Assembly (NCBI RefSeq): GCF_902167145.1
Contig: NC_050098.1
Coordinates: 36,078,501-36,142,500, forward strand
Reading direction: 5' to 3'
Length of the DNA: 64,000 nucleotides
Source of the DNA: Zea mays
Taxonomy: Eukaryota; Streptophyta; Magnoliopsida; Poales; Poaceae
In this document: one piece after another, positions 33,740 to 46,370 of the stretch
How the letters are laid out: every line of letters begins with the position of its first letter
Numbering within the stretch: the stretch's first letter is position 1
Made by a program: the position numbers and the translations under genes
The notes under the pieces: model-generated
Database searches by the model: none
Seen by the model: only the letters and a program-made list of their open reading frames with translations
Told to the model about the DNA's origin: nothing

Positions 33740-36715
33740 ATGGCCGGTTCAAGGGATAGCTCTGATATTTCCCCAAGCAACATCATAGAGCCGACTTGGG
33801 ACACATTGTCGGCTGACGAACAGCTCCAGTTCGAGGAGCACAAGGAGCAGATGATCCAGAAGGCGAAAGCAAAGTTCTTGGCCAACTTCAAAGTGGACAG
33901 GAACAACAAGGTCGCCCGACATCGGGCGACAGATCCGGCTTCACTGCGACCCACGCCAGATATCCCCAATGTAAGTAATACAAACGAGCTGCAATCTCTT
34001 AAGAATTATGTAGATGAACATCGTGAACAAATGCAAAATATCATAGGGGATATGCAAAACGACTATAGGAGATTAGCTCGTGCATTTGATAAATCTAGTA
34101 TAGCAAATTTTCCTTAACACGAGGTTGAATTAGGGGATAACACACGTAATACATCGGCTAGAGGTTGTCACGACCAGTCACAGCCCCTTTATGGGATGCC
34201 GATGGACACGTACCCTGAGCAACCGCAAATCGGCAGCAAAACAGTCGATCTGCACATGTCCGGACTGTCCGCACGTGAGCGCGGACCGTCCGGGCCAGCC
34301 ACGGCCGGGCCCATTTTTAATGAGTTACCTAGACATGCACCCGAGCCACCACATACGTCACAGAACCCAAACTACCCAGTCGGACGGTCCGCATACAACG
34401 ACGGACGGTCCGCATATAACCACGGATGGTCTGGGTACATATCCGGACAGTCCGCGTATGAGTCTTTTGAGGAAGATTATTACCCGAATCCTCACCCGTC
34501 CTAGCAACACTTCCCATCACACTATGCAACGCACCAGCCCATTAATTCAAGATCCAGAGCCCAGGAAAGCTTTCCGGCCCCATCTAGAAGGCCGGAAAGA
34601 AACGATCAAACCTATGAGCCATATAGGGCAAACGGAAATGCACCACGTAGCTCAAACCAATGGGGGGAAAGACAACATACTAACATCCAACCAATCCCAC
34701 CTATGTTTGACCAGAGAGCCGGTGGTCTTGCACCGGCTGCCATTGATATAGTAAGGGAAGAAATAGCCGAGGCGTTCCGAGATAAGCTCGGAGTAAGCAT
34801 GGTCCCTGGGGGGCAATCATATCGGAGACCTTATGACAGCCGATTTGATCACCACCCATACCCACAGGGAACCAGGATACCCGAATTCGCAAAATTTTCG
34901 GGTGATCAAGGAAAGAACACGCGCGAACACATAGGCCAATTTTTAGCACAATTAGGAGAATTGGCCGACACGGAGGCATTTCACGTACGTTTGTTTTCAT
35001 TATCTTTAACAGGAACCGCGTTTGCATGGTATGCCACTTTACCTCCTAATTCCATTTCATCATGGGGGGATCTAGAATAAAAATTTCATGATCATTTTTT
35101 CTCCGGTGACTACGAGTTGGATTTGGTAGATTTAGTGTCATTGCGACAGGCAAAAGATGAATCGGTTAATGATTACATCCGGAGATTCCGAGATAAAAGA
35201 AACCGATGCTTCCAAATTCATTTAGCAGAAAAACAGCTAGCAGGATTAGCCTTTAATGGTCTACGATATTATTTAAAAGAAAGATTAGAAGGCATCCAAT
35301 TTTTTACACTAGCACAGTTACACCAGAGAGCTTTGGCTTGTGAAAGCCGGAGCAAAGAAACTGCTAAAACAATTCGTCACAACGTACATATAGTAGAATG
35401 CGACCAAAGTAGCTCGGATGACGAATCAGAAGTGTATGCTGCTGAAATGGTTTGGCCAAAGCAGGCCAAATCTTCGGCTTGTTCCTCCTTACAGCCGGTT
35501 CAAAAGAAACGGCATGAGGAGGTTAAGTTTACGTTTAATGTTGGTAAGTGTGATAAAATATTTGACGAATTACTCAAAAATGGCAACATTAAAATAAATC
35601 ACATTGTTCCATCCGCCGACGAGCTAAAACATCGTGCGTACTGCAAGTGGCATAACTCATTTTCTCATGCCACTAATGATTGTAATGTGTTTCGGCGGCA
35701 GATTTAATCGGCCATTAACGAAGGACGATTGAAATTTCAGGAAATGCAGGTGGATACAGAGCCCTTTCCGATGAACATGATCGACTTCGAGGGCAAGAAA
35801 GTCCTGGTTCGGCCAAACACAGCTGATAAAGGCAAAGGCAAAGAAACAATCATCGGTGATGCTAAAAAGGCCAATGAGGATTGTAAAGTTTCTTGCAGGA
35901 AAGTGGTGGCCGAGAAGACTCCCGATGGAGGGGAGACTCTAAAGGTGACCATCACAGCCTCTAGCACTGGGGGGCAAGCGCAGACAGGGAGACAGTTGCG
36001 AAAACCCGTGCTGCGCATCGCGGACAGTCCGCCATCCAGACGCGGACGGTCCGACGCTTCTCCGGACGGTCCGAAGAACTCCAGCGGACGGTCCGGCCAT
36101 GCTCAGGACTCGCAGCGGCCACGTACCTTCAAACCACAACGACCAGAGATAGGTACGTGGAAAACAAATACATTTAAAGCAGCTGGTTGGCTGGTCAAGC
36201 CTGGCCCGACTTTCGATCAATTGTTGTCTAAATACGTGAAAAAGAAGGCTGACCCCAGTGACCGGCCAGCAAAGCGACCCCGCTCACCCATTCATGAGCA
36301 ACGTCTGGTCAGGCCGATTGGATCACCCCACCAATCGGAAGAAATGAAAGGTCATACTGTACAATTGAGACCTAACCTACCGACATGGACACCTCCACCC
36401 CTTATCCATCTATGCCATATCCATACACATACTTACCTCCACCATATGTCCCAAATCAAATGTGGGGCATGCCACCATATCCATTTGGGATGCCACAGTA
36501 CCCCACCTGGGGGGCACCCCAAACATCTGTTTTTGACAGGTTGACGCTACCAGTACAAGACCGATTGAGCACCGCTCAATCCGACCGCCAGGTACAGACC
36601 CAACAGGATTGCCGCACTACTCGGCCTCCAAGGCCGACCAATCCGGCAGGGGGGCATATGCCTGTAGCAACTCAAAGAACAACAAAAAAGGACATCATCA
36701 AAATAGGCACTGCAG
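33740..36715 (+). pseudogene. Gypsy gag
   Basis: ATG at 33740 (MAGSRDSSD) opens a frame with a helical, charged N-terminus. It continues into a linker rich in GGACNGTCC-encoded residues (34250-34480), a gag core (GTRIPEFAKFSGD...ISSWGDLE, 34870-35080; DYIRRFRDKRNRCF, near 35175-35215), and a Cys/His zinc-knuckle variant (CKWHNSFSHATNDC, near 35640-35685). In-frame stops lie at 34115-34117, 34502-34504, 35078-35080 and 35705-35707. Each is a C-to-T change from a glutamine codon (inference). The frame is disturbed between about 36370 and 36780, where two shifts cancel. Confidence 0.85.
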
Positions 36716-37921
36716 ATGTTGTCATACAGGGAGACAATGAAGGGCGGGCCGATGATTTTTGGCGAATCGGCCAACACAACCAAAAAGGATACGGCTACCA
36801 TCAAAACAGCCGATCCAAAATACTCCATGCCTCGATGGTGCCCAGCGGGATTGACACGGTCCCAAAAGAGAAAATTACAGCACCTAAGAGCAAAGGAGAG
36901 CCAGGAGAAGGAGGCGGAAAAGACATTTAATGACACACATCCACTATACCCGCCACCGCAAAAGAAATGGAGACCAAAAGCCGTTGAGAAAAAACAAACG
37001 GCCACAGAAATAGAAAGTCAATCTGCACCAGGCGCGGACCGTCCGTCTTCTGCGCGCGGACCGTCCGTCCTTCACCAGGAAGCCTCTGGACAACCTACAC
37101 CAGGCGCGGACCGTCCGGCCCCCGCGCGCGGACCGTCCGCCGTTCACCGGGAAGCCTCCAACGACACGACAACATCAATGGAAGAGGACGACCTGCTGGG
37201 AGAAGACCTGGTCGACTACGAGGCTTCTCCAGAACGCCCAGGTATGGATGTAAATATTATTACATTTTCCGCCGATTGTACTATTATCGGCGACGATGAA
37301 CCTGTTGTTGCCCAGTTTGATTTTGGTCCTAAAGAAGCCGCCTTTACTAAACCAAAGGAATCAGTAAATCATTTAAAGCCGCTCTTCGTGCGCAGCCACA
37401 TTGATGGGATACCGATTGCTAAGATGTTGGTAGATGGAGGGGCGGCTGTAAATCTAATGCCTTATTCATTGTATAGAAAATTAGGTAAACAAGATGACGA
37501 ACTTGTTAAGACCAACATGACCCTCAGCGGTGTTGGAACTGATAGTTCGATCAAAGCCAGGGGAGTCACGTCCGTTGAATTAACCATCGGGACTAAGACC
37601 CTTGTTGTTGCATTCTTCATCGCTGATGTAGAAGGAAATTATAGTTTAATCCTAGGCAGAGATTGGATTCACGCCAATCAATGTATACCTTCTACATTAC
37701 ATCAAATGCTAATACAATGGGTAGGCGATGATATAGAACAAGTACATGCTGATGTATCGGCCTGCATCGCTGTGGCCGATGCCCTTGTACTCTGGACTTA
37801 TGAGACTGCTACATGTCTCACGGGAGTAGATTTTTCTGATTATCAATTCATAAGTATAGATAAGAAAGGTTTCATTCCTGTAATGCTAGAGCCGATGGAG
37901 AATCGGCTAAATCCTAAATAA
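36716..37921 (+). pseudogene. Gypsy gag end and protease
   Basis: Starts within the end of gag (PRWCPAGLTRSQKRKLQ), then a linker encoded by two GGACCGTCCG-rich repeat units (residues about 102-145), then a retropepsin with the active-site motif LVDGGAAVN near 37429 and the flap/C-terminal GNYSLILGRDWIH. It is open for 401 codons. Its frame is that of gag upstream, but pol downstream is in another frame. Confidence 0.85.
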
Positions 37922-40192
37922 AGTTTAAATGATGAATGCACACAAAGTTCATGAGTCTTTGGTCACGGACAGTTCGGCTTCCAAGGCCGGATGGCCTGGT
38001 CTTTCACAAAAGGGTTCGGACTTTAAGACCGAACATATATCATAGCAAAAGGACAGTATTGCGGATGATCCGGTCCCCGAGACTGGAAAGTCCGCCGTCA
38101 CACAAAGATCATCTAATTCCTCTGTGGGGAGCATGATAGAGGAATTCAGAGATCTTGATAAACTAGGACAGGGGTTTACATTGGCCGATCCTTTGGAGGA
38201 GATTGACATAGGAGATGGTAAAACTCCAAGGCCGACTTTTGTAAACAAGACCCTGGAGACCGATCCTAGAGATGAGATGATCGGTCTATTGAAGAACTAT
38301 TCAGATTGCTTTGCTTGGAATTACACTGAGATGCCTGGATTAAGCCGAGAGATCGTAGAGCATCGACTGCCTATTAAATCTGGTTTCAGACCTTTCAAGC
38401 AGAGAGTTAGAACATTTCGTCCAGATCTTCTCCCACGCATCAAGGACGAAATCCACCGATGCTGGAAGCTGATTTTATCAGACCTTGCAGATACGCAGAG
38501 TGGGTCTCCAATATTGTGCCGGTGGAGAAGAAGGAGTCAGGTAAGCTTATAGTATGCATTGATTTTCGCAATTTAAATAGAGCAACTCCTAAAGATGAAT
38601 ATCCCATGCCCATAGCCGACACATTAATCAATAATGCATCAGGAAATAGAATTATTAGCTTTCTTGATGGTAATGCCGGATATAATCAGATTTTCATGGC
38701 CGAAGAAGATGCGTCTAAAACGGCCTTTATATGTCCAGGCTTCATTGGTTTATTTGAGTGGGTTGTCATGACATTTGGTCTGAAAAATGCTGGTGCTACT
38801 TATCAGAGGGCTATGAATTTGATCTTCCATGAATTGTTAGGAAACACTGTGGAAGTTTACATTGATGATATTGTAGTCAAATCGGCTGAGTTTAGTTCTC
38901 ATGTAGCTGATTTGCGCAAAGCCTTTGATAAAATGCGTCGGTATGGTTTGAAAATAAACCTACGTAAATGTGCTTTTGGAGTGTCGGCTGGTAAGTTTTT
39001 AGGATTTGTCATCCATGAACATGGTATAGAGATAGACCCTGACCGAATCAAGTCTATTCAAAATGTGGGACCTCTGACCTGTAAGGTTGAGGTACAGAAG
39101 TTTCTCGGCAAGGTGAATTATTTACGGAGGTTTATTTCTAACCTAGCCAGGAAGATTGATGCGTTCACCCCTATTCTTCGGCTTAAGAATGATGCTGAAT
39201 TCGCTTGGGGGCAGAACAGCAAAAAGCATTTGATCTTATCAAAAAATACTTATCTTCGGCTCCCGTATTAAAAGCACCACGAGCAGGAGTACCATTCCGA
39301 TTATACATTGCAGCTGAAGATAAGGTCATTGGGGCTGTTCTGACACAAGAAACTGAGGGGAAGGAGCATGTGGTGACATATCTAAGCCGAAGGTTGGTGG
39401 ATGCTGAAACAAGGTACACTTTTATTGAAAAGTTATGCTTATGCTTGTTTTATACATGCACCAAATGTAGATGTTATTTACTGTCTAGTCATTGCACTGT
39501 TTCTGGTCAAGCCGATGTGATCAAATACATGTTGCATAACCCAATTATGAGTGGTAGAATTGGTAAGTGGGCTTATGCACTCATAGAATATGACTTGGCC
39601 TATGAACCATTGAAATCTATGAAAGGCCAAGTCGTAGCGGATTTCATTGTAGAACATCGGATTAATGATATTCATACACTAGACATGTCATACCTCACTA
39701 TTACTCCTTGGACTTTATATTTTGATGGATCAGTTTGCAATGAAGGGCAAGGAATTGGCATCGTACTTGTTTCACCAAGTAATGTCTCATTCGACTTCTC
39801 TAGCCGATTGGAAACTTATTGCACTAATAATCAAGCTGAATATGAGACCCTCCTATTCGGTCTAGAACTTTTAAGTGGTATGGGAGTAAAACATGTGAAG
39901 GTATTTGGTGATTCTCAGCTGGTTGTCCAACAAGTTAGAAGAATATCAATGTTTTGATGGTACTCTAAATATTTACCTTGAAAAATGTTGGTGTATAATT
40001 TATTCTTTTGACGAATTCAGTATTCGGCATATCTCTAGAGTTGAGAATCGTAGAGCTAACGATTTGGCAAAAGATGCATCAGGTTATCGGATAAAGAGAG
40101 GGAAATTTCACAAAACTGAAAGTCTGATAACTAGTGCAGAGCCAAATTCCCAGGTCGCGGACCGTCCGGGGTTACCAGGGAAGTTCTCTTAA
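37922..40192 (+). pseudogene. Gypsy reverse transcriptase and dual RNase H
   Basis: RT shows FLDGNAGYNQI and YIDDIVV (near 38860; YIDD rather than YVDD), TFGLKNAGATYQRAMN and FLGFVIHEHGIE. The native RNase H remnant follows (39205-39480), then the second RNase H with YFDGSVCNEG, NQAEYETLLFG and FGDSQLVVQQV. Frameshifts occur near 38455 (before RT), 39195-39215 (in a G run after RT) and about 39935 (within the second RNase H). A TAG lies at 38043-38045. The product cannot be made as one protein. Confidence 0.88.
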
Positions 40193-41484
40193 TCGATCCA
40201 GCTAATAATAAAGCCGATGTAGGAGATTGGAGAACGCCCATAACTAATTATTTACGAAATCCTAATGTTAGGACAGATAAGAACATTCGGCGTACATCTT
40301 TCAAGTATGTTTTGATGAGTGATGAACTCTACCGCCGAACAGTCAATGACGTCCTGCTTAAGTGCTTGGGCCCAGATGATGCTATATTAGCCATGACCGA
40401 AGTACATGAAGGAATTTGTGGTACCCATCAATCAGCTCCAAAGATGAAGTGGTTGTTGCGAAGGTCTAGTTTTTATTGGCCTAATATGATAGCTGATTGT
40501 TTCAAGTACTACAAGGGTTGCCAAGTGTGTCAAAAATTTGGCGACCTACAGTTGGTCCCTACAGCCGAATTACATCCTATCATCAAGCCTTGGCCGTTCA
40601 GAGGATGGGGATTAGACTTTATTGGAGAAATTCATCCTTCATCATCAAAGGGGCATCGGTTTGTGATAGTTGCCACTGACTATTTCACCAAATGGACTGA
40701 AGCCGTTGCTCTGAAGAACATGACGCACAAGGAGGTAATTGAGTTTGTAACTGAGCATATTATTCATAGATTCGGCATTCCCCAGACCTTGACTACAGAT
40801 CAAGGGACTTCTTTTATGTCAAAGGAGGTACGTGAGTTTGCTGAATTATATAGAATTAAATTGCTTAATTCATCTCCGTATTATGCTCAAGCCAATGGAC
40901 AGGCCGAGTCTAGTAATAGGACATTGATTAACTTGATAAAAAAGAAGATATCGGATAATCCTAAGCATTGGCATAAGATTTTGTCTGAAGCTTTATGGGC
41001 TCACAGGATATCTAAACATAGTGCTACTAAAGTGTCTCCTTTTAAGCTTGTCTATGGGCAGGAAGCAGTGTTGCCTGTAGAAATAAGTTTGAATGCTGTC
41101 AGGTTCGCCAGACAAAATGATCTAACCATCACTGATTATTACAATTTAATGATGGATAATATTGATGAGGTGACCGACAAGAGGGTGATAGCTTTGGGAG
41201 CAATAGAAAAGGACAAGATCATGGTAGCCAGGGCATACAACAAGAAGGTCAAAGCAAAGTCATTTCAAGTAGGGGACCTGGTGTGGAAGACCATCCTGCC
41301 TCTAAGGAGTAAAGACCGGAAGTTTGAAAAATGGTCGCCAAGCTGGGAAGGTCCTTATGAAGTAAAACAGGTAATATCTGGTAACGCCTATTTACTACAG
41401 ACATTGCAAGGCAAGGATTTACCCAAATCTTTGAATGAGCGTTTCCTCAAGCAGTATCATCCTAGTATGTGGCAAGATGCTTAA
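40193..41484 (+). pseudogene. Gypsy integrase
   Basis: The 390-codon frame from 40312 holds the entire integrase: zinc finger (HEGICGTHQ...CQVCQK), D-D-E core (GLDFIGEIH, TTDQGTSF, QANGQAESSNRTL) and the C-terminal DNA-binding part (VGDLVWKTILP, KWSPSWEGPYEV). No stop interrupts the domain. The upstream link to RNase H is broken by a stop and frame change near 40190. The enzyme would insert the cDNA in the nucleus, but this copy has lost its polyprotein context. Confidence 0.88.
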
Positions 41485-41542
41485 GAAAGCCGATGTGATC
41501 ACATCGGATTAAGGTGCTTTTGGTTTGCCTAGCTCAACCAAA

Positions 41543-41557
41543 AGGCAGGGGGGCATA
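41543..41557 (+). other. Polypurine tract of the 9.1-kb gypsy element
   Basis: AGGCAGGGGGGCATA directly precedes the 3' LTR. Confidence 0.75.
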
Positions 41558-42163
41558 TGTTTGGCACCAAAATGAGCACGCGGACGGTCCGGCCATGAGG
41601 CCGGACAGTCCACGCCCATGGGCCGGACGGTCCGCGCGTGCGCAGAATAGATTAGGGTTCCGAGTTTTGTGCTATGTTTGTTAGCTATATTCGCGGAATT
41701 AGCTCGAAATCCGGTCGTGTAAAGGGTCCAACCTCCCTCCTCTATGAAAAGAGAGGTCTACGGCCGATTTGTAATCATCATCAATCGAATCAAACACTTC
41801 TATTTCGCATTTTATCCTAGGAGTAGTTCTAGTCTAGTTTAGGTTTAGCCTCTCGATCTCCAATTTCTCGCTTCTCTTCGACTCTACGCCGATTAGAAGA
41901 GTCTAGGTCGGCCTGCCGAGCCTATACATCACCTAGGATCTCTCCTCCCCGACGGGGTCCCTCCCGGGAGCGAGATCCAGGCCGCCGCCGGCGACTTCCG
42001 CTGCCCCTGCACATGCGCGGACCGTCCGGCCCCAGGGCGCGGACCGTGTGGCCGTCAGGCAGAGGACTCAGCCCCTGCGCCAGGTCGCGGAGCGTCCGCG
42101 CCTGACCAGCGAGCACCGCCACGGTTCTTGTTGAGTGTTTGGCGCTCCGAAAAGGCGTCAACA
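41558..42163 (+). repeat. 3' LTR of the 9.1-kb gypsy element
   Basis: TGTTTGGCACC...GCGTCAACA, 606 bp. The TATA region reads CTATGAAAAGAG (near 41741) where the 5' LTR has CTATAAAAAGAG, so the 3' copy has a damaged TATA box. Confidence 0.92.
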
Positions 42164-42773
42164 CTACCACATAATTAATTACCAGTGGTGGTGTTTGGAT
42201 GCTTAGACTGTTGCATTAGATAAATAACTAGCCCTCCAATATATTAAAAGGGACAATTGTGATTATACCTTTACCAGCCATGCAATTGTGATTTATCCTC
42301 TGTTTTCAATGTGATTTACCCCTATATTTTTAAACCGAAGCTACCGTTTGCTCCTCTATCAACGTCGTTAGTGAAAATCATAATTGGGGATTAAAAAATG
42401 TTAAAACAAATGGACGACAGGTCCGAACTAACCTTCTATTTCGTATGGGTGCAACCCCAACAGAGGTAAAATCATAATTACATAATATAATAAGGGGTAA
42501 AAACCACAATAAATACTAATTCACATCAGATTAAACACAGTTAAATGCTTGTAATGGCACATGGGTGTGACATAGCTACGTCTTCAAAACAAAGAGATAA
42601 AATCAGAAAGTTGGAAATGAGGAATAAAATCACAATTTCAATGCTAGAGAGGTGAATAATCACAAAATGCTCCTATCTCAAATTATAAAGCTTTAGGTAG
42701 ATTCTTAGATTTCGCATTGGGGTAAGATGCTGCTATGAATTTTTAGAATCTTTGGTGAACCAAACGACCCTAA

Positions 42774-43201
42774 GGGCCTATTTGGGAGAGCTTTACTTCA
42801 AAAACTTCATCTTTAGTTTTCCAGCTTCACTATAAAATAGCTCCAGGAAATTGTTAATGTGGGTTCCAAGAGCGCTTGGCTTGCATATCGACTCCAACTT
42901 CTATAGTACAATTGATTTGTGTGAGCTTCCTTGATTACCCTTGATGATTAATGGGCTATCACGAGAGAGAACAGAAGTTGCATGTTGCGTAACCAGTGGT
43001 ATGGTGGATAATTTTCGTATATCTTCATGAGGAGATATAAAAACAGTGTTTTTGAAACACCTCTAAGGAGCTTCATGAATTTCATAAAACTGGCCTCTAG
43101 TTTCGATTTTTAAGCTATAGCTCATGGAGCTGGACTTGTCTGGGTGAAAGAAGTTAGAACAAAGTTGAAATTTTTGAAGTGAAACTCTCCCAAACAGGAC
43201 C
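42774..43201. mobile_element. MITE, PIF/Harbinger type, 428 bp
   Basis: Ends GGGCCTATTTGGGAGAGC and CTCTCCCAAACAGGACC are inverted repeats, with TAA at 42771-42773 and 43202-43204. It abuts the 32992-42770 MITE, the two sharing the TAA between them. Confidence 0.82.
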
Positions 43202-43204
43202 TAA

Positions 43205-44289
43205 ATCTCACTCCTTGCGTACCCACGTCTTATACGAATTATCCTCCGCTCGGAGCTCACGTATCCACGTGGTTCTAATACGAAAGTCATGTTTGGGAAT
43301 ATAATATTCTTTTTACTAAAACAATACCATGATATTTGAGCATACAATGGTATTTTATACCAAAAAGTGTTTAGTAGCACATCTAAAAAACTATATGTTT
43401 TAAACCTTGATTTGACTAATATTGCGGTATTTTTAAGGTCAAAAAAACTTTGGTCTGAACCAAAGTTTTTTGCTTGCACGTAGCTCCATTATTCTCTTCT
43501 CCTATACTACTACTGAAGTATTGTGTCTCCAAGCAGGTGTGAATTAGATTGATGTAAAATATACTATAGTTATGTCATGACAAAATAAATCATGATATTA
43601 TAAATTGTGGTTTTGAGAAAAAGACCATGTGTTTGGTTGCCCCTGTATGGAGAGCGCCAGACTCTCCATATGAATTGACCATAGCTCGACTTGTGTTTGG
43701 TTTGCTGTATCCAGCCATATTGACACGCACGTACCGATACAATCTAGACTTACTTACCTACATCCATATATATGGATACGTAGAAATTGGTCATACCAGT
43801 GAAACAGACTCATGCTAGCTTGCCTACGCAAGTCTAGACATCCAATCACACGGAGAGTTTGTAAACAGACCCGAAGACTGGATCCGTGTATCTGCATTCG
43901 ATACGAAGTCTTAAAAATCACGTGTCCGCATCTGGTACGAAGTTCTGGAAACTAAGAAGAAAATTGTGAACCCGGTGGCTTGCATGCACCGACATACACA
44001 CAATATTAAAAAATATACTTTATTACAGAGCCAAAGCAAAAGTCTCGGTTTCGTCCAAGGCAGCGCGCGGTCGCTCCTTCTAGCTTGTTTCCTCAACCGC
44101 GCCGCGAGGGAAGATGGACGGAGAGGTTCTACTTGTCCCGTCAATGGCTGCTAGCTAGCACAGTAGCAGGGAAAAGACGAGAGCGACGTACGCTGGATTC
44201 TTGGGCGACAGCATGCTTGGACGTTCAGCAGCCTCCGTCGTCGGTTGATTTTTACTGCTGGATGTGGATGTTAGCTGTGGCGCAGTCGC
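43205..44289. other. Low-copy DNA
   Basis: No convincing gene. A perfect 12-bp stem hairpin (AAAAAACTTTGG, six-base loop, CCAAAGTTTTTT) lies at 43442-43471 and may be part of an old MITE. ORFs of 60-75 codons show no recognisable domain. Confidence 0.5.
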
Positions 44290-45185
44290 CGTCGCCCCTG
44301 TTTACATGACAGCGCGGCGCCTCCATATATGCCTTTGCACTGCTGCTCGCTTCCGTTCACACACACAAAACCCTACTTTCCTTTTCTTTTATTAGCCTTT
44401 GTTTGCCTTTGTTTGCGTAGTCTAGTATTTACCACAATCCATATGTATTGGTGTGGACTGTGATGTAACTTAAAACTAATTTACACCTAATTCATCTTAA
44501 TATTATGACGAATACTAAAATATCCAAATAAAGACTTAAGAGTTTTGAGAGCAAGGGTAATAAAGGGAGCTATAATCCCAATTCAAAATTCAATAGGAAA
44601 GGATGATAGCCCAACCCCCACCCAAATATTAAAGGGAGCTATTTTATTCCCTAATTTACTAAATACATAGACTAAAATAGGGTTTTGGTTTTCGTATTTG
44701 GAAATTTAGAGATTAAAATAGAATAAAATATAAAGACTAAAAATTAGTCTTTAGAAACCAAACACCCTGCCACGTCCACGAAACCACATTTTTTTAGTTT
44801 TTTTTTAAATAAAGCAAATGGTTTCCTCTACCCTTTTTGAAATAAAAAGGTCCTTATTTCCACCAATTCTATACTATGTACTAACATGAGGAGTGGGTTA
44901 TGTCACGGATAGGAGCCCTCAGCGTCGGCATAGTCTCCACCGGTCCACCCTCAACTGCGACTACTTTTCATTTTTTCTCTCCTATTTATGTGGGTCCCAC
45001 AACGTAACCCTATCATAAGGCAAATGACCCTAACACGGGTTAAGGAAGAAACATCAGCATCCTCCTTTTGTCTAAGCCACCTCATGCTATTCATCCACCT
45101 AAGGGCATGTTCGTTTGCGTTAGATTGAAGGAGATTAACAAGCTATTTATAATTGTGCTCCATATAAATTATGCAATATGTCGCG
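44290..45185 (+). repeat. Tandem duplication, copy 1
   Basis: Begins GTCGCCCCTGTTTA and runs to about 45185, where the same start recurs (GTCGCCCCTGTTTAG). It contains the uninterrupted site GACTTAAGAG (near 44532) into which a MITE inserted in copy 2. No gene is seen in the unit. Confidence 0.85.
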
Positions 45186-46370
45186 GTCGCCCCTGTTTAG
45201 ATGACAGCGCGGCGCCTCCATATGCCTTTGCACTGCTGCTCGCTTCCGTTCACACACACAAAACCCTACTTTCCTTTTCTTTTATTAGCCTTTGTTTGCG
45301 TAGCATTCACCACAATCCATATGTATTGATGTGGACTGTGATATAACTTAAAACTAATTTACATCTAATTCATCTTAATATTGTGACGAATACTAAAATA
45401 TCCAAATAAAGACTTAAGGTCCCGTTTGTTTCCTTTCATTTTGAGGAATTAGAATTTTACTATTGGAATAGGCTATTTTTTTAGAATTCGACATTCCACC
45501 ACTTTCCAAAGTTATCATATAAGTCTATCTCAAATTCATGGAGTGAGAGATAGAAATTTGATTCTATAGATTTACATGCTATTTTTCCGATGTACAACTT
45601 ATAGCACACTCTTCTACTTGCTTCGTTATAACATGAATGTAGTATATAATTATCTCTCTCATATGATTTAAGATAATATACAAATATATTACATATATAA
45701 ATATATGAACTTAATTATTTTTGTCTAAAATATAATTATTAAAATAGAACTCAATTACAACGAAACAAACGGGACCTAAGAGTTTTTGAGAGCAAAGGTA
45801 ACAAAGGGAGCTATAATCCCGATTCAAAATCCAATAGGAAAGGATGATAGGCCAACACCCCACCCAATATTAAAGGGAGCTATTTTATTCTATTTTAGTT
45901 CATAATTTGCTAAATATATAAAATAAAATAGGGTTTTGGTTTTCATATTTGGAAATTTAGAGATTAAAATATAATAAAATGAAGGGACCGAAAATTAGTC
46001 TTTAGAAACTAAACACCGAAACCACCTTTTTTAGTTTTTTTTAAAAATAAAACAAATGGTTTCCTCTACTTTTTTTGAAATTAAAAAGGTCCATATTTCC
46101 ACCAATTCTATACTATGTACTAACACGAGGAGTGGGTTATGTTAGGAGCCCTCAGCGCAGCCGTAGTCTCCACCGGTCCACCCTCAACTGCGACTCGTTT
46201 TCACTTTTTTTTTCCTATTTATGTGGGCGCCACGACGTAACCCTATCCCAAACATGGGTTAAGGAAGAAACATCAGCATCCTCATTTTCCCTGTGCCAGC
46301 TCATGCTATTCATCCACCCAAGGGCATGTTCGGTTGCGGCTGAATTGAAGAAGATTAACAAGCTGTTCGC
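45186..46370 (+). repeat. Tandem duplication, copy 2 (with MITE)
   Basis: Aligns with copy 1 through ACAAGCTNTT. Differences are scattered substitutions, small indels and the 358-bp MITE with its TAA duplication. Both copies share TGCACTGCTGCTCGCTTCCG, CAATCCATATGTATTG and CTATACTATGTACTAACA. Confidence 0.85.
45419..45776. mobile_element. MITE, PIF/Harbinger (Tourist) type, 358 bp
   Basis: Perfect 15-bp inverted ends GGTCCCGTTTGTTTC and GAAACAAACGGGACC are flanked by TAA at 45416-45418 and 45777-45779. Copy 1 of the tandem duplication has the empty site with a single TAA, which proves the insertion and its 3-bp duplication. Confidence 0.95.

Larger units (their letters stand above)
33041..42163 (+). 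mobile_element. Tat-lineage Ty3/gypsy element, 9.1 kb, target duplication CTACC
   Basis: LTRs 33041-33682 and 41558-42163 surround gag, protease, RT, dual RNase H and integrase. CTACC flanks it at 33036-33040 and 42164-42168. The LTRs and internal region are rich in the palindromic GCGGACNGTCCGC motif. Integrase is followed by only about 60 bases before the polypurine tract, unlike the Huck-like element. The coding region has at least five stops and several frameshifts, so it is older and inactive. I do not assign a family name. Confidence 0.92.
32992..42770. mobile_element. MITE of about 0.65 kb, interrupted by the gypsy element
   Basis: The left end GGCTACGTTTGGTTACA (32992) and right end GAACCAAACGACCC (ending 42770) are imperfect inverted repeats. 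TAA lies at 32989-32991 and 42771-42773. The intervening 9.1-kb gypsy element with its CTACC duplication splits it after 49 bases. The pairing of these ends across the insertion is an inference from the inverted ends and flanking TAA. Confidence 0.6.

Noticed and set aside
43627..44309. Short plus-strand ORFs of 62-74 codons considered as small genes
   Set aside because: No conserved motif, no promoter or splice support.
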